Shown in pieces: positions 50,413 to 61,959 of a stretch of DNA of 64,000 nucleotides (its first letter is position 1; each line of letters begins with the position of its first letter). The notes under the pieces were generated by a model, which was given only the letters and a program-made list of their open reading frames with translations, did no database searches and was not told the DNA's origin. This stretch comes from Escarpia spicata (lineage: Eukaryota > Annelida > Polychaeta > Sabellida > Siboglinidae), in the NCBI GenBank assembly GCA_963995525.1, contig OZ023213.1, forward strand, positions 52,368,889 through 52,432,888, in the 5' to 3' direction. A program made the translations under genes and the position numbers.

Positions 50413-53177
50413 ATATATACATATACACATATACACATATACACACATACACACATATATATATATACATATACACATATACACACATATATATATATAT
50501 AGTGTGTATATATGTATACGTATATATATATACGTGTGTGTATATGTATATATATATATATATGTTTGTATATGTGTATATGTATATATATATATATATA
50601 TGTGTGTATATGTGTATATGTATATATATATGTATATGTGTGTATATATATATATATATCGTGTATATATGTATGTATATGTATATATATATATATATCA
50701 ATGTAATGTGTATGTGCGCATGCATGTATACGCAGTATGTATTGTGTATTAAAAAGGCGACATCAACAAGGACGTCCACCTGCTCAGCTTACTGGTGGTC
50801 GACCTCAAATGTCTGCAAAGTCACATTGATTATTTCTTCTCGTATATCTCTGCACTCATCACCGAGATCGACGGTGAGTGCACGTTTTATGCCATGTTTT
50901 TTGGCTCGTCGGTTATAAGGTCTATATCACTAACACGCTAAATATTGGGGCTGTATTGGTTCCCAGCACCGAGGCCAACTCATCTTAATCTATGTTCATG
51001 CTATTGTATCTGTGTATATTATTATCGATATTATAATTATTATTCCCATTCCTTGTACCATTGTCCTCTGAGCTGCTAACTGACGATGTATTAGAAATAC
51101 AGTGGTAGTTAATTAGTGTTATTTGCTTACGTCTACCCCATATTTGTATCTCTCGGAGAAAGATGTACAAGATCACTGTTAACGAGCAAAATTGCTTCTA
51201 AAGAGGAAATTCATCCCATAAGGGGATAAGAATGTTTACCAAACGATGCTCTGGTCATGGTAAGGTCTATGTGAAGACGTTTCTCGTTGACACTTGCAGC
51301 CAAAGACCCTGACCTCGTGCGCAAGGGACTGGTACAGGCGTTGGTTGTCTTTGAGACTGTGGTAGAGGATGTGAAGAAATCGCTTTCTCCTTTCATCCAC
51401 TTCATGGAGAAGCTCGAAGGTTAGTTATCTCTTCAATTATCCTGCCAGTCAGGGTTGCGATTATTAACTTAATTAACTTCGCTGAATTGGTTGTATCGGA
51501 TGTGACAACGTCGCGACCGCGCTAACCACCACAATATTGAGCGGTTAAAACACCCGGTGTCGGTGTTATTGCCAACAGTTTTTTAATTAATAATCTAACC
51601 GTTCTGTTTACTTTTCGCCTGCGACAAAATTAAACTGCCTAAAACAAATTCCGCCAAGTTTTTTAATGGGTAAACCTCACATGAATTCATCAGGCACTCC
51701 GTCTTATACCTTCATATAGTTCAGGCATTCTTTGTGTAAAAAGTAGGGTAGATCTTATGGGCCCGAGTAATTGACCTATCCACCACGTGACCTATTGCCT
51801 AGCAAAACCTCCGTCAAGACATCAGCAAACACGTGGTGGGTTCGGACATTCCGTGACACCTGTATGCGGGAATGTTTGATTCATGAGATATCATGCAGCA
51901 ATTGTAATGTAATTCACATATATTGCCGTTATCCACAGTGTTGGCAAAGGCAAAGCTTGACGAAAGTCAGTCGCAATAATTGAATTGTGACGTAGGCAAT
52001 TCGCGACGTATTGGATACATCAATTGACGACTCCTCTACGTCGCGATTTGCTACGTCACAACCACAATGATACACGTAATCTCCGTCAAGCTGTGTCTAT
52101 GCCATCAATGTTGATAACGGTTATATATGTGATTTACATTACGATTGCGGCATGACATCGCCTAGATCAAACATTCCCGCATATAGTTGTCACCTTTTAA
52201 CTTTGCCTTACGTTTCTTTCATAGAAAATCACTGGGGGAGCCAGAATTTCAACGAAATATACAACGGTATTTCGGAACGTGTTCTGCATCTATTTTTTTA
52301 TGGATTGGCGAATATTTTTTTCAGGCAACAATTCACACAATGGGTCGGTCCGTCAATTGAAATACACAATTTATAAGATCCCTGAAATTGCACCGTTATA
52401 GCTGTCTTTGGCAATGATACGGCTACAATTTAGGTTTGACTAGTATAGTAAATTCACCGCTGGCACATATTTTCAGACGGCAGAAAAAAGCCAGAATACG
52501 AGCCAGAATACGAGCCAGAATACAAGCCAGAATACAAGCCAGAAAACGAGACAGAAAACGAGACAGGATACGAGCTAGAAAACGAGCCAGAAAACGAGCC
52601 GGACATCAACAACCCGGACATCAACAACCCGGACATCAACAACCCGGACATCAACAACCCGGACATCAACAACCCGGACATCAACAACCCGGACATCAAC
52701 AACCCGGACATCAACAATCCGGACATCAACAACCCGGACATCAACAACCCGGACATCAACAATCCGGACATCAACAACCCGGACATCAACAACCCGGACA
52801 TCAACAACCCGGACATCAACAACCCGGAACGTGCCATGCCTGGAATAATCAAACTTGGAGGCAAGAAGCCAGGCAAGAAGCCAGGCAAGAAGCCAGGCAA
52901 GAAGCCAGGCAAGAAGCCAGGCAAGAAGCCCGAGAAACCTGACAAGAAGCCAGGCAAGAAGCCCGAGAAACCTGACAAGAAGCCAGGCAAGAAGCCCGAG
53001 AAACCTGACAAGAAGCCGGACCATTCCAAGGAGGACAAGCCGGACCATTCCAAGGAGGACAAGCACGACCACTCCAAGGATGACAAGCCAGAGACACCTT
53101 CCGGCGAGAAGCGAGACATGATGAGGACACTTGAGATGATCTCTCGTCTCCTCGAGACACGCGAAAACAACAATTAG
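40281..53177 (+). CDS. Gene copy 3: complete secreted modular protein with PDINN and KP repeats (514 aa)
   Basis: Ten exons: 40281-40349, 44083-44170, 44505-44612, 47288-47407, 48360-48413, 48879-48986, 49386-49445, 50757-50873, 51300-51419 and 52477-53177. They join to 1542 coding nt, 514 codons, with no stop before TAG 53175-53177. Residues 1-18 ([18 protein letters not shown]) are a classical signal peptide. 24-52 are Gly/Arg-rich. 53-281 are seven short, mostly helix-like modules with four cysteines (DLCKR, LMCLI, GQCDA, LKCLQ). 282-322 are Glu/Tyr/Lys/Pro/Asn-rich. 323-397 are 15 PDINN repeats. 398-514 are [11 protein letters not shown] and PDHSKEDK repeats with a conserved helical end. 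There is no membrane segment after the signal, so the product is probably secreted. I do not know the family. Matrix, mucus, adhesive or shell-matrix roles are guesses. Confidence 0.75.
40460..41870 (-). mobile_element. CR1-type LINE remnant, intron 1 of copy 3, interrupted
   Basis: Minus-strand RT C-terminal region ([34 protein letters not shown]) matching 13905-14700. It is split by the plus-strand LINE at 40830-41424. The endonuclease part seen in copy 2 is absent here. Confidence 0.65.
40830..41424 (+). mobile_element. Nested LINE 3' fragment inside the CR1 remnant
   Basis: The plus strand reads [16 protein letters not shown] sequence ([35 protein letters not shown]), the usual C-terminus of a CR1/Rex1-like RT, and ends in TTATTATTATTA. 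It interrupts the minus-strand LINE between tttcaataatat and atatgccagag. Same family as the fragments at 16949 and 18627. Confidence 0.7.
42060..42960 (+). mobile_element. LINE ORF1 remnant, intron 1 of copy 3
   Basis: Across shifting plus-strand frames: [40 protein letters not shown] and [19 protein letters not shown], then KALQTS and [11 protein letters not shown]. The order resembles ORF1 proteins with an L1-type RNA-binding domain. Several frameshifts and a G run at 42679-42697 break it. Confidence 0.55.
42961..43640 (+). other. Intron 1 of copy 3, AT-rich, possible LINE 3' tail
   Basis: No coding signal. It ends with aataaatccacttctgttctgttctg, which looks like a retroelement 3' end. 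Confidence 0.4.
43690..44082 (+). other. Segment in front of exon 2, shared with copy 2
   Basis: Matches 17650-18060 and 19345-19834 (cgtggcaaaattgagaacgt and neighbours), with insertions and deletions. It shows that the intron end in front of exon 2 is homologous between the copies. No coding. Confidence 0.5.
44083..44170 (+). CDS. Copy 3 exon 2 (Gly/Arg-rich)
   Basis: Acceptor tatcctttgcag, donor GTACGT, 88 nt, phase 0 in, phase 1 out. It encodes [20 protein letters not shown] then RGGFGIRVA: very basic and without cysteine. Five residues longer than copy 2 through an extra PGGR-type unit. Confidence 0.72.
44287..44455 (+). repeat. CACG/GCACGC simple sequence, intron 2 of copy 3
   Basis: Short counterpart of the long array at 20016-20458. 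Confidence 0.8.
44505..44612 (+). CDS. Copy 3 exon 3
   Basis: Acceptor cttttggcag, donor GTAAGT, 108 nt, phase 1 in and out. It encodes [20 protein letters not shown] then [15 protein letters not shown]. Confidence 0.75.
44666..45215 (+). repeat. GTCAC minisatellite, intron 3 of copy 3
   Basis: About 550 bp of cagtcacaccgtcact and cggtcacaccgtcagtcaat units. The matching array in copy 2 is about 200 bp. Confidence 0.85.
45216..45852 (+). other. Intron 3 of copy 3, unassigned part
   Basis: AT-rich, conserved with 20880-21330 from about 45370. A 25-bp tandem repeat of gctaattgttgctatatag lies at 45590-45640. No coding signal. Confidence 0.45.
45853..46175 (+). mobile_element. tRNA-derived SINE, intron 3 of copy 3
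   Basis: Diverged copy of 21331-21650. The head is gtggagcagtgctagagcat with a B-box-like gggtttgaatc, the central tatggatgagtacctggc is kept, and the tail has gtaaagctctttgac. Confidence 0.62.
46447..47227 (+). repeat. 32-bp minisatellite, about 24 units, intron 3 of copy 3
   Basis: Unit ttgtttcacgggtgggtgcc plus gccccatgtcag, with a second type containing cccctggtcag. Because 32 is not a multiple of 3 and the unit has no stop, all three plus frames stay open for over 750 bp (46409-47287, 46446-47234, 46456-47229). These are artefacts. Copy 2 has only one degenerate unit near 21820. Confidence 0.92.
47288..47407 (+). CDS. Copy 3 exon 4
   Basis: Acceptor ggtttgttctag, donor GTAAAT, 120 nt, phase 1 in and out. 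It encodes [20 protein letters not shown] then [16 protein letters not shown]. Confidence 0.77.
47429..47625 (+). repeat. 18-bp repeat and (TA)n after exon 4 of copy 3
   Basis: Units of atttcctggagatttgc at 47429-47530, then TA dinucleotides at 47575-47621. Confidence 0.75.
47626..48359 (+). other. Intron 4 of copy 3
   Basis: Homologous to 1-682 and 22230-22933 with substitutions and small indels. No gene seen. Confidence 0.5.
48360..48413 (+). CDS. Copy 3 exon 5
   Basis: Acceptor gtctttgcag, donor GTAAAT, 54 nt, phase 1 in and out. It encodes [17 protein letters not shown], with a conserved cysteine. Confidence 0.7.
48470..48640 (+). repeat. 56-bp minisatellite, about 3 units, intron 5 of copy 3
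   Basis: Few diverged units of the array at 2231. No LINE insertion is present beside it. Confidence 0.75.
48879..48986 (+). CDS. Copy 3 exon 6
   Basis: Acceptor gttattgcatag, donor GTGAGA, 108 nt, phase 1. It encodes [20 protein letters not shown] then [14 protein letters not shown], nearly the same as copies 1 and 2. Confidence 0.77.
49386..49445 (+). CDS. Copy 3 exon 7
   Basis: Acceptor ttgacttcag, donor GTAAAG, 60 nt, phase 1. It encodes [20 protein letters not shown]. Confidence 0.7.
49735..50700 (+). repeat. Large TA/GT (GTATAT) microsatellite, intron 7 of copy 3
   Basis: About 960 bp, against about 20 bp of TA at the same place in copies 1 and 2 (4045, 26185). Between about 50395 and 50500 the strand bias flips from TG/TA to CA/TA and then back, so the two sides can pair. 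Long frames of YI/CV repeats on both strands are artefacts. Confidence 0.92.
50757..50873 (+). CDS. Copy 3 exon 8
   Basis: Acceptor gtgtattaaaaag (a purine-rich, weak tract next to the expanded microsatellite), donor GTGAGT, 117 nt, phase 1. It encodes [20 protein letters not shown] then [18 protein letters not shown]. Confidence 0.7.
51300..51419 (+). CDS. Copy 3 exon 9
   Basis: Acceptor gacacttgcag, donor GTTAGT, 120 nt, phase 1. It encodes [20 protein letters not shown] then [20 protein letters not shown]. Confidence 0.77.
51768..52360. repeat. Foldback / MITE-like element in intron 9 of copy 3
   Basis: Diverged counterpart of 5153-5788: cctatccaccacgtgaccta at the left, cgcgacgta near the centre on both sides, and acgtttctttcatag and gatcccttt-side sequence at the right. 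The left arm has an internal deletion after attccgtgac. Confidence 0.6.
52477..53177 (+). CDS. Copy 3 exon 10 (C-terminal repeat tail)
   Basis: Acceptor cacatattttcag, stop TAG 53175-53177. In order: [20 protein letters not shown] with NET-type repeats, 15 PDINN units (DNA period 15 bp, from 52599), [13 protein letters not shown], repeats of GKKP, three GKKPEKPDK units, three DHSKEDK units, PETPSGEK and [17 protein letters not shown]. Much longer than in copies 1 and 2 because of repeat growth. Confidence 0.78.
52599..52823 (+). repeat. 15-bp coding minisatellite (PDINN x15)
   Basis: ccggacatcaacaac repeated 15 times, with occasional aatccg variants that are silent. Copies 1 and 2 have a single unit here. 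Confidence 0.92.
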
Positions 53178-53653
53178 CTCCGTTTGTTTCCACACGCGGT
53201 CAGAACGTTGGACAAACAGCTTACTTTCTAACCTGATCTAACTGCTTGATACTACATAAGTTACTTCTTGCCCCTAACGGCAAACATTGTTAGCGTGAAT
53301 TCTAACATATTTTGCTAAATTAAAACAGTATGGACTACCGTTTGAATACTCACCTTCGTAAGACTTAGCGGAATGTCTGTTCACACACACTGATTCACTG
53401 CTAATGTTGCTTGTATATTTGAATAACATTATTAACATTTAAGGCGTCGTTGCTGTCATTGACGATCTATCCAGCAGGAAACGCACACGCTGCATTAGTA
53501 AAATAATCTATAATTCACAGTTCCGCTTAAATATGATTAAAGTTATCTTAGGGTTATCAGCTACGTGTTATTGTGATCATTGTTAACCAAGTGTCTGTTT
53601 AATAAATCGTACTTATTACGTACACCTGGTGTTTTTTACGTGTACGTCACGAT
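53178..53653 (+). other. 3'UTR-like region of copy 3
   Basis: Conserved with 6246-6690, including AATAAA at 53601-53606. No coding. Confidence 0.5.
53601..53606 (+). terminator. Poly(A) signal candidate, copy 3
   Basis: AATAAA 424 bp after the stop in the conserved gtgtctgtttaataaatcgt block. Confidence 0.45.
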
Positions 53654-54985
<1,332 letters not shown>

Positions 54986-55179
54986 ATTCATCATACATTC
55001 TTATATACATACATGATATACAGTGTACATACACACAAGCCCACATACAAACATATACGCATGGGCTCACATACACGCATAAAAGGATACGGACACGCAC
55101 TCACACACGTTCATGCGCGCGCTACTTCACATACATAAAAGCGTGTGTGCGCACATGCACACATGTGAGTTGATTCAAC

Positions 55180-56815
55180 TAAGTGCGACAAATGCAGCCA
55201 AAGCAATCAACAGGCATGCAAAGACGAGAATATCGTCACCGACACGAGCACTAATGAAGAAACGACGAGAAATGGTGGATAACGGCGACCGTAAAAAAAA
55301 CAAATAGAGTACGCTGAAATATGCAATACCATCAAAAACAAAGCGATGGAGGACATCAGGAAGTACAAAAAAGAGATCATACGAGAAACGATTATCACAG
55401 AAGGAACGAATAGAGGAATTCTACACTGAGCTATACGACAGTGCACAGAGTACCATAATTAACACCGAGCCGAAAGAGGTACCAGAGATATCACCATGGG
55501 AGGTGGAAGCAGCACTAAGAGATATGAAGCCTGGGAAGAGATCAGGCAACTACCAAGGAAACGTTGAAACATTAAAAGCAGGAGGAGATACCATCTCGAA
55601 GACATTGGCTAAGCTGTATACTAAAATGTTTATCAGAAAGACGAATACACACTGCATGGAAGAATGCAACTGTGGTGATAATCTTCAAGAAGGGAAATAA
55701 AAAAGGCTTGAAGAACTACAAACCGATATGTCTGTTATCAAACATCTACAGATTACTCACAAAGATATTAACGAGCAGGCTACATAAGATACTTCACGAA
55801 AACCAACCACGAGAGCAATCAGGATTCAAAAGCAGGTACTCAACACAGAACACATACACGTTGTAAGCCAACTGAAAGAGAAGTGCCGATAATATAATAT
55901 CCCGCTCTGCGTCGCTTTCGTCAACTACGAGAAGGCTTTCGTATCGGCGCAAACACCAGCAATACTGACCTCCCTTCTAGAACAGGGGATAGAAGACGTG
56001 TACAGCGAACTCCTGAAAGACATGTACACCAACAGCTCGGTGACAGTCCATCTATACAAAAAGAACAGCAAGATCAACATCAAGAGAGGAGTACGACAGG
56101 GTGACACCATATTGCCCAAGCTGTTTACGGCAACACTCGAAAGCATAAACCGAAGACTGACCTGGGAAACCAGAGGCTTAGGGATAGACGGAGCATATCT
56201 CGGTCATCTTCGCTTCGCCGTCGACATACTCCTATGCGCTACTACACCGCAAGAACTACAAAAAATGCTGCAGGAGCTAGTTGATTAAAGTGAAAAACAA
56301 AGACTGAGGATGAACATTTCGAAGACAAAAGTTATGCTTGAAAATGACACATCAATATATATCAACACCACGCAAATAGAGAACGTTGAAAGCTACGTCT
56401 ATCTGGGACGGCGATACAGTATCAGAGACAAAACTCAAGACAAGGAGATTCAAAGAAGGATCACCGCCTGCTGGACAGCATTCGCCAATCACCGCGACAT
56501 CTTCAAGGGTAACTTTGGAACGTGCTTGTAGGGACCAGTCTACAATTCAAGCGTACTTCCAGCGATGGCATACGGCGCGGAATCACGGGCACTCACCGTC
56601 TAGGCAAAGAACAAGCTAGCAGCCGCATGAACAAAGATGGAAAGAAGTATGTTAAACATCACATATCGGGAGAGAAAAACAAACATCTGAGTACTGGAAG
56701 GGCACCATCTGGCAGAGAATAGTGCAAGACAGGCAGATTTGGAAACGACATGCTGAGGCCTTCGCCCAACCACGGGACACTACGGCTGGACAATGATGAT
56801 GATGATATTATGATA
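55180..56815 (+). mobile_element. RTE-type LINE remnant
   Basis: The plus strand reads KNKAMEDIRKYKKEIIRET, LRDMKPGKRSGNY, KNYKPICLLSNIYRLLTKIL, ENQPREQSGFKSRYSTQN, FVNYEKAF, KINIKRGVRQGDTILPKLFT and LRFAVDILLC, and ends with an ATGATG tail. These are the RT blocks of an RTE-like element. Several frame changes and stops break it, and the catalytic FADD is FAVD. The 5' endonuclease is missing. It sits in the spacer after copy 3. Confidence 0.75.
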
Positions 56816-57024
56816 TCACTGTCCGAGATTTTAAGGCTATACCAATATCTGAAACGTACTGAACCCCATTGGCATTGTTCGGTTTAGTTCGTCAAAAACC
56901 TCCAATTGCACCTTTGTTTCCTGAAAATAAGGGATGGGAGTTGGTTTCCTAAAGGGGTTAATTAGCTAAAAGTCAGTATATTCGAACCCCCTGGCAACAG
57001 CCCTGTATATTGCAAAGCCTATGG

Positions 57025-58017
<993 letters not shown>

Positions 58018-59458
58018 ACACTTCACGAATCTGACCAAAGTGTTCGTTTCGTTTGAGCAAGCGAGTGGTGTTGGTCAAGTTGGGTATACGTAGCACACCA
58101 TCGACGCTGGTAATGAACGACGGTTGTGGCCACACATCATTGTCTCGCATGAACTTGTTGCCCGTGGTGTCAAAACGTGGTTCCAAAGCGAATGTGGTGT
58201 CCGCAATAAACATGTCTGCGGGCAGATTTACTTCTACGAACTCGCCAGGCCAAAACGCAGTGCTGGTGGGAGGCGCTCGCAGAACGTGAGCACGTCTGAC
58301 TGCGTGTCGGTTTAGAGTTGCATCTGTTGTACCATACGTGTACGTTGTGCCATCGGACACCGTGATGATTCGCTTAGCAGGACGGATGGCAACATCGTTG
58401 ACTTCCATAAATGGAGCCCCGCCTAACACTTCGACATCCAAGTTCTGCACAACTAACCCACAGAACGAGAACTAGTTGTTTTTGGCACAGGGTAGTCTCG
58501 CCAACTATCGTTAGAGGAGACGACCCATAAGCGTGGTGTGCCGATTGAGATGAGCTCTTGATTTTACAACCTAGTCTCAGCGCAGTGGAATGGCGAATCA
58601 TGTTGCCTGTTGCCCCGCTGTCGATAGTGACTCGAACCGTGTGATGACCACACAACGTGTCCAGATAAGGCGACTGACGTACGTCGATACGCTGTGTAGT
58701 TGGAAGGCCTACTGTTGGCTCGTCATCGACCTCGTGTTGTTGGAGCTCGTGGCTATTCTCATGTTCGTGGACGTCAGTGACTTGACGAATCTTGGCCATG
58801 TAGCGACAATCTTTTTCGGGAAGGTGTGAGCATTCGCTTAAGAAATGCTGAACGTTGCTGCGGCCAGCCTGTTTGCAGAGTGGACATGTTTTTGTGCTTG
58901 TAGATCGACACTCGATGGACATGGTTGTCTCTTTGAGAATGGCTGTCTCGGCCCCAATCTGTTCTGAGAGCTGGCAGTAGCTGTGCGCATGATCTTTGCA
59001 TCGTCGGCGGACGTGATCTCATCGAGTAGTGAGTTTGGGCTTGGGAAATCTCAGGCTTAATCGATGCTATTGTTCAAGATCTCAGTTCAGTGCCGTATCG
59101 TGGCTTGACGAGCTTTGGGAGCGATGCATGCATCAATCTCAACCACGTAAGAACGACCATGTTTTCGAGTGACGGGGACTGGGCAGAAATTCGCTATCTG
59201 ACCTAGCATGAGTTCGAGCATGTACACTTGTTGAATTGCTGTACAACCAGACGTGGCGACGGCGTCATCGTCAATGAACCCTCGGTGTGGTTGAGCTGCA
59301 CATTTTGTCTCCCATTTGGCATCAGTGGCAATAAATTGAGTGGAGTTGGTGTCAAGCAATAAGGTGTAGATTAGGTTTTGACGCCAGTTCTCAAGCGAGT
59401 TTACCGTTTTGGTTTTTGTGAGACACCACTGCCTCGGTGCGCGTTGTATGTTGGTCAT
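58018..59458 (-). mobile_element. LTR-retrotransposon gag-protease remnant
   Basis: Minus strand, in order: a gag-like frame (59458-59087), a CCHC zinc knuckle (CPLCKQAGRSNVQHFLSEC) near 58870, an aspartic protease with VTIDSGATGNMI near 58610, then a frameshift and NLDVEVLGGAPFMEVNDVAI (58450-58001). Resembles Ty3/mdg4- or BEL-like polyproteins. RT and integrase are absent. The 3' side ends abruptly at 58018 against spacer sequence. I could not find LTRs. Confidence 0.65.
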
Positions 59459-60604
59459 GTTGCACGTAGTTACTACGACTTGCTAGTGTGACAAAGCCGC
59501 CGTTCACGGCTGACTGATTGTGCCTATTAGTTGGCTAGAATGTCAATGCAATTCAGTTTATTGTACAACGTTCGGTACCTTACGTGAGTTCGTTAGAATA
59601 GCTGCCACCACGCCATAAGGGTGGTATGAATCGCACATTCAATCGTACAAACAGACACTAGCAGGAACGTGTAACTTGAACATTTAATAGCGACCATCAC
59701 TCAGTCACAGTCAAAACAATTCGAGAGCCAGGCGGGCCACCGGGGCAGGGCGTGACCCGGGACAACAGGGGTCACGAACAAACAACCATAGACGCATATC
59801 ATAACAGATAGTCTATTGGCGCAGGATGATTTTTTTATGGATACGAAACAGAATTACAGCCTGAGATTGCACATGTCCCACTTTTTTGTGTCCCGTGGGG
59901 GGGTGTTAGGTATATTTCCGTTGTTGAGGAGAGGATAGTGGTGGAGATTTTAGGTGTAAACGGGGCACGGATCGGTGATTGTCAACGTTGAGGGTCTGGG
60001 TGATGTTTAGCAAGATTTAACAATGTTGCATATGTTTTATGTCTAAGAAGTATAGTGTTGTTGCAGAACGTTTAGTGTTCAGGGGGTATTGTTGCAAAGT
60101 TTTGACATCGAGGGGTAGTGTTGACAGTAACATATTTATTGTAACTGAAAGTAATGTCAACATGATCAAACGTTCACTACCACTGAGGTATATTTTTTTG
60201 TATTTTAATCGAAATTTACACCTTCAACCCCTGTGATATAATGATGAAACTGTGTGGCTGGGTATCCATTCATATCGACAGCAGATATATTGACATCGTG
60301 TACATAGTTGACAAAAGTCTTTTTCTTGCAACTGACTGTCTATAACTAGTTTAACTTAAGTCTTAGAAAGAGCGATTTATTTGACCTGGCACGAATTTTC
60401 CGGTTGTGGGTACACAACCTGCGGCTGCAGGCTGCTAATACAAAAGCCGCGTAGTCGAGTAGGCTACTAATTTGACATTTATATAAATACAAATATGCAA
60501 TATACAATGTATCTACCATAATGTAATACATTAAGTTCGAAATTGTATATGTTCTGTTGGGGCAGTTCATGTTCCGCTACAAGAAACATTAACTTGTTAC
60601 AACA
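59459..60604 (+). other. Unassigned region
   Basis: No convincing coding sequence on either strand. The part next to the gag remnant may be its untranslated 5' region. The frame at 60039-60236 lacks features of a real gene. Confidence 0.4.
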
Positions 60605-60790
60605 ATTAACCTATCCATCACGTGACCTGTTGCCTAGCAAAACTTCCGTCAAGCCATCATGCAGAAAACACGTGATGAGTTCGGACGTTACGTCGTATAT
60701 TTTGTTGAAATTATGTTCACAAAATTGTTACTTTAGGCAAACCACGACGTACTGGATACATCATTAATGATTATGTATACTGCTAGATGT
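60605..60790 (+). repeat. Left half of a foldback element
   Basis: cctatccatcacgtgacctg, cttccgtcaagccatcatg, gttcggacg, gtcgtatattttgttg and cgacgtactggatacatca match 5153-5470 in order. The right arm is not present. Confidence 0.6.
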
Positions 60791-61180
60791 GACTATGTGA
60801 TTTTCCTAATTAATTCTGGAAGGTTGAAATATATAATAATAACATTGCGTTGTTTATATAATATGTTATACTTAGTTTAAACAAGGCTAGGTCTATGCAG
60901 TTGTTCAATCTAGGGTATGAAGGGGCGCGATATAAAGTACACATCACAATGGTTTTCATTCCTGTTATCTACGTTTCAGTTCAAATGCACTCAATGTTAG
61001 TTAGGTTTGCTATATAGTTTGGGATTTGAAATAGTAGTCTAGGGGCCTATAGTGTCTGCGTGTACTTGAGAACATATTTCTCCGTTCTTTACTGGAAGAT
61101 ATTGCCATAATTCTGTGCAAAGACTGTTCAGTTCTTCAATGTCTGCTGCTTTCTTTTTAAAGTTTTGACAGTTAACAAAG
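60791..61180 (+). other. Unassigned AT-rich region
   Basis: Nothing recognised. Could hold the 5' flank of the reading frame that follows. Confidence 0.35.
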
Positions 61181-61939
61181 ATGCATCGTTTTCCTTTCGC
61201 TGAAAACAGCAAAATTGATCCTCATGCTCTTGGAAGCGTGCCAAACAGTGTCGCCTCATTGCGGAGTTTGGGTAATTGAGGCTAGAACTCGCCTAAGCGG
61301 CACCCCCCTAATGAGATAGATGGCAGCACGGTGCGCGTTGTGTTGTCAAAGACTGATCGAATAGATGTGTCCGTCCGCCTAGGAATGATTGAACCAAAGG
61401 AATTAGTAGATTTCCGAAAACAGTGGAAGCAAGAGTTAACAGCATCAGACCTACAGGAGACTGTCTCAGATGCACAACCAAGAACGTCTAGTTCTAAATG
61501 CGTTAGTGTTGTTGACAAACGCAACTACACGGAGTCGGACGGAACTCCCTCCGGCTCTGTCTCCCACTCCCAGTGCCAAGTCAAGCCCGACACGAGACAG
61601 AGTGAAGGGAGAACGTTGCCGAAGAGGTCGTGGGACTGTGTCGCCGATATTCGAGAACAGTCCAACGTGTTGCAGCCTTTTCTTATCGCTGAAAACTTGC
61701 TAAAAGGCGAGAGCGGACTTGAGAGTTTGGTCGGCGCGAGAGGAACAGTTCGCCTGTCACTGTCAGTGCCAGGAAGTTCACCAACATCAGCCCCGTCCGA
61801 AACCGTCGGGGGATCGCTGGGTAGAGGGGTGACATCGAAGGCTGATGAACGCCCTGCCAAGCGACAAAAAACGGGCTCGTCTGAAACTGAGAAGCCGACA
61901 TTTCTTGATTTGTTTTTAAACGATCTGGTAAGTGTATAG
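61181..61939 (+). CDS. Unrecognised reading frame, possible host exon or pseudogene
   Basis: An ATG at 61181 opens MHRFPFAENSKIDPHALGSV and runs 32 codons to TGA (61277-61279). After a second stop (TAG 61283-61285) the same frame reopens at 61286 and runs to 61939. It encodes a hydrophilic protein with PKELVDFRKQWKQEL, RSWDCVADIREQSNVLQPFL, RPAKRQKTG (a nuclear-localisation-like cluster) and TFLDLFLNDL, ending at a strong donor-like GTAAGT (61928-61933). The composition is not repetitive and not LINE-like. It may be the first exon(s) of a host gene cut by the LINE at 61960, or a pseudogene because of the two stops. I cannot assign a family. Confidence 0.35.
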
Positions 61940-61959
61940 CATGGGCGATAATATGGGTG

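Noticed and set aside
49625..50918. Long frames rich in Tyr/Ile/Val/Cys on both strands
   Set aside because: Product of the TA/GT microsatellite, not coding. Only exon 8 at 50757-50873 inside this span is real.
52454..53195. Minus-strand frames of 206-239 codons opposite exon 10
   Set aside because: Shadows of the 15-bp and KP repeats on the coding strand. The splice-supported plus-strand frame explains the sequence.
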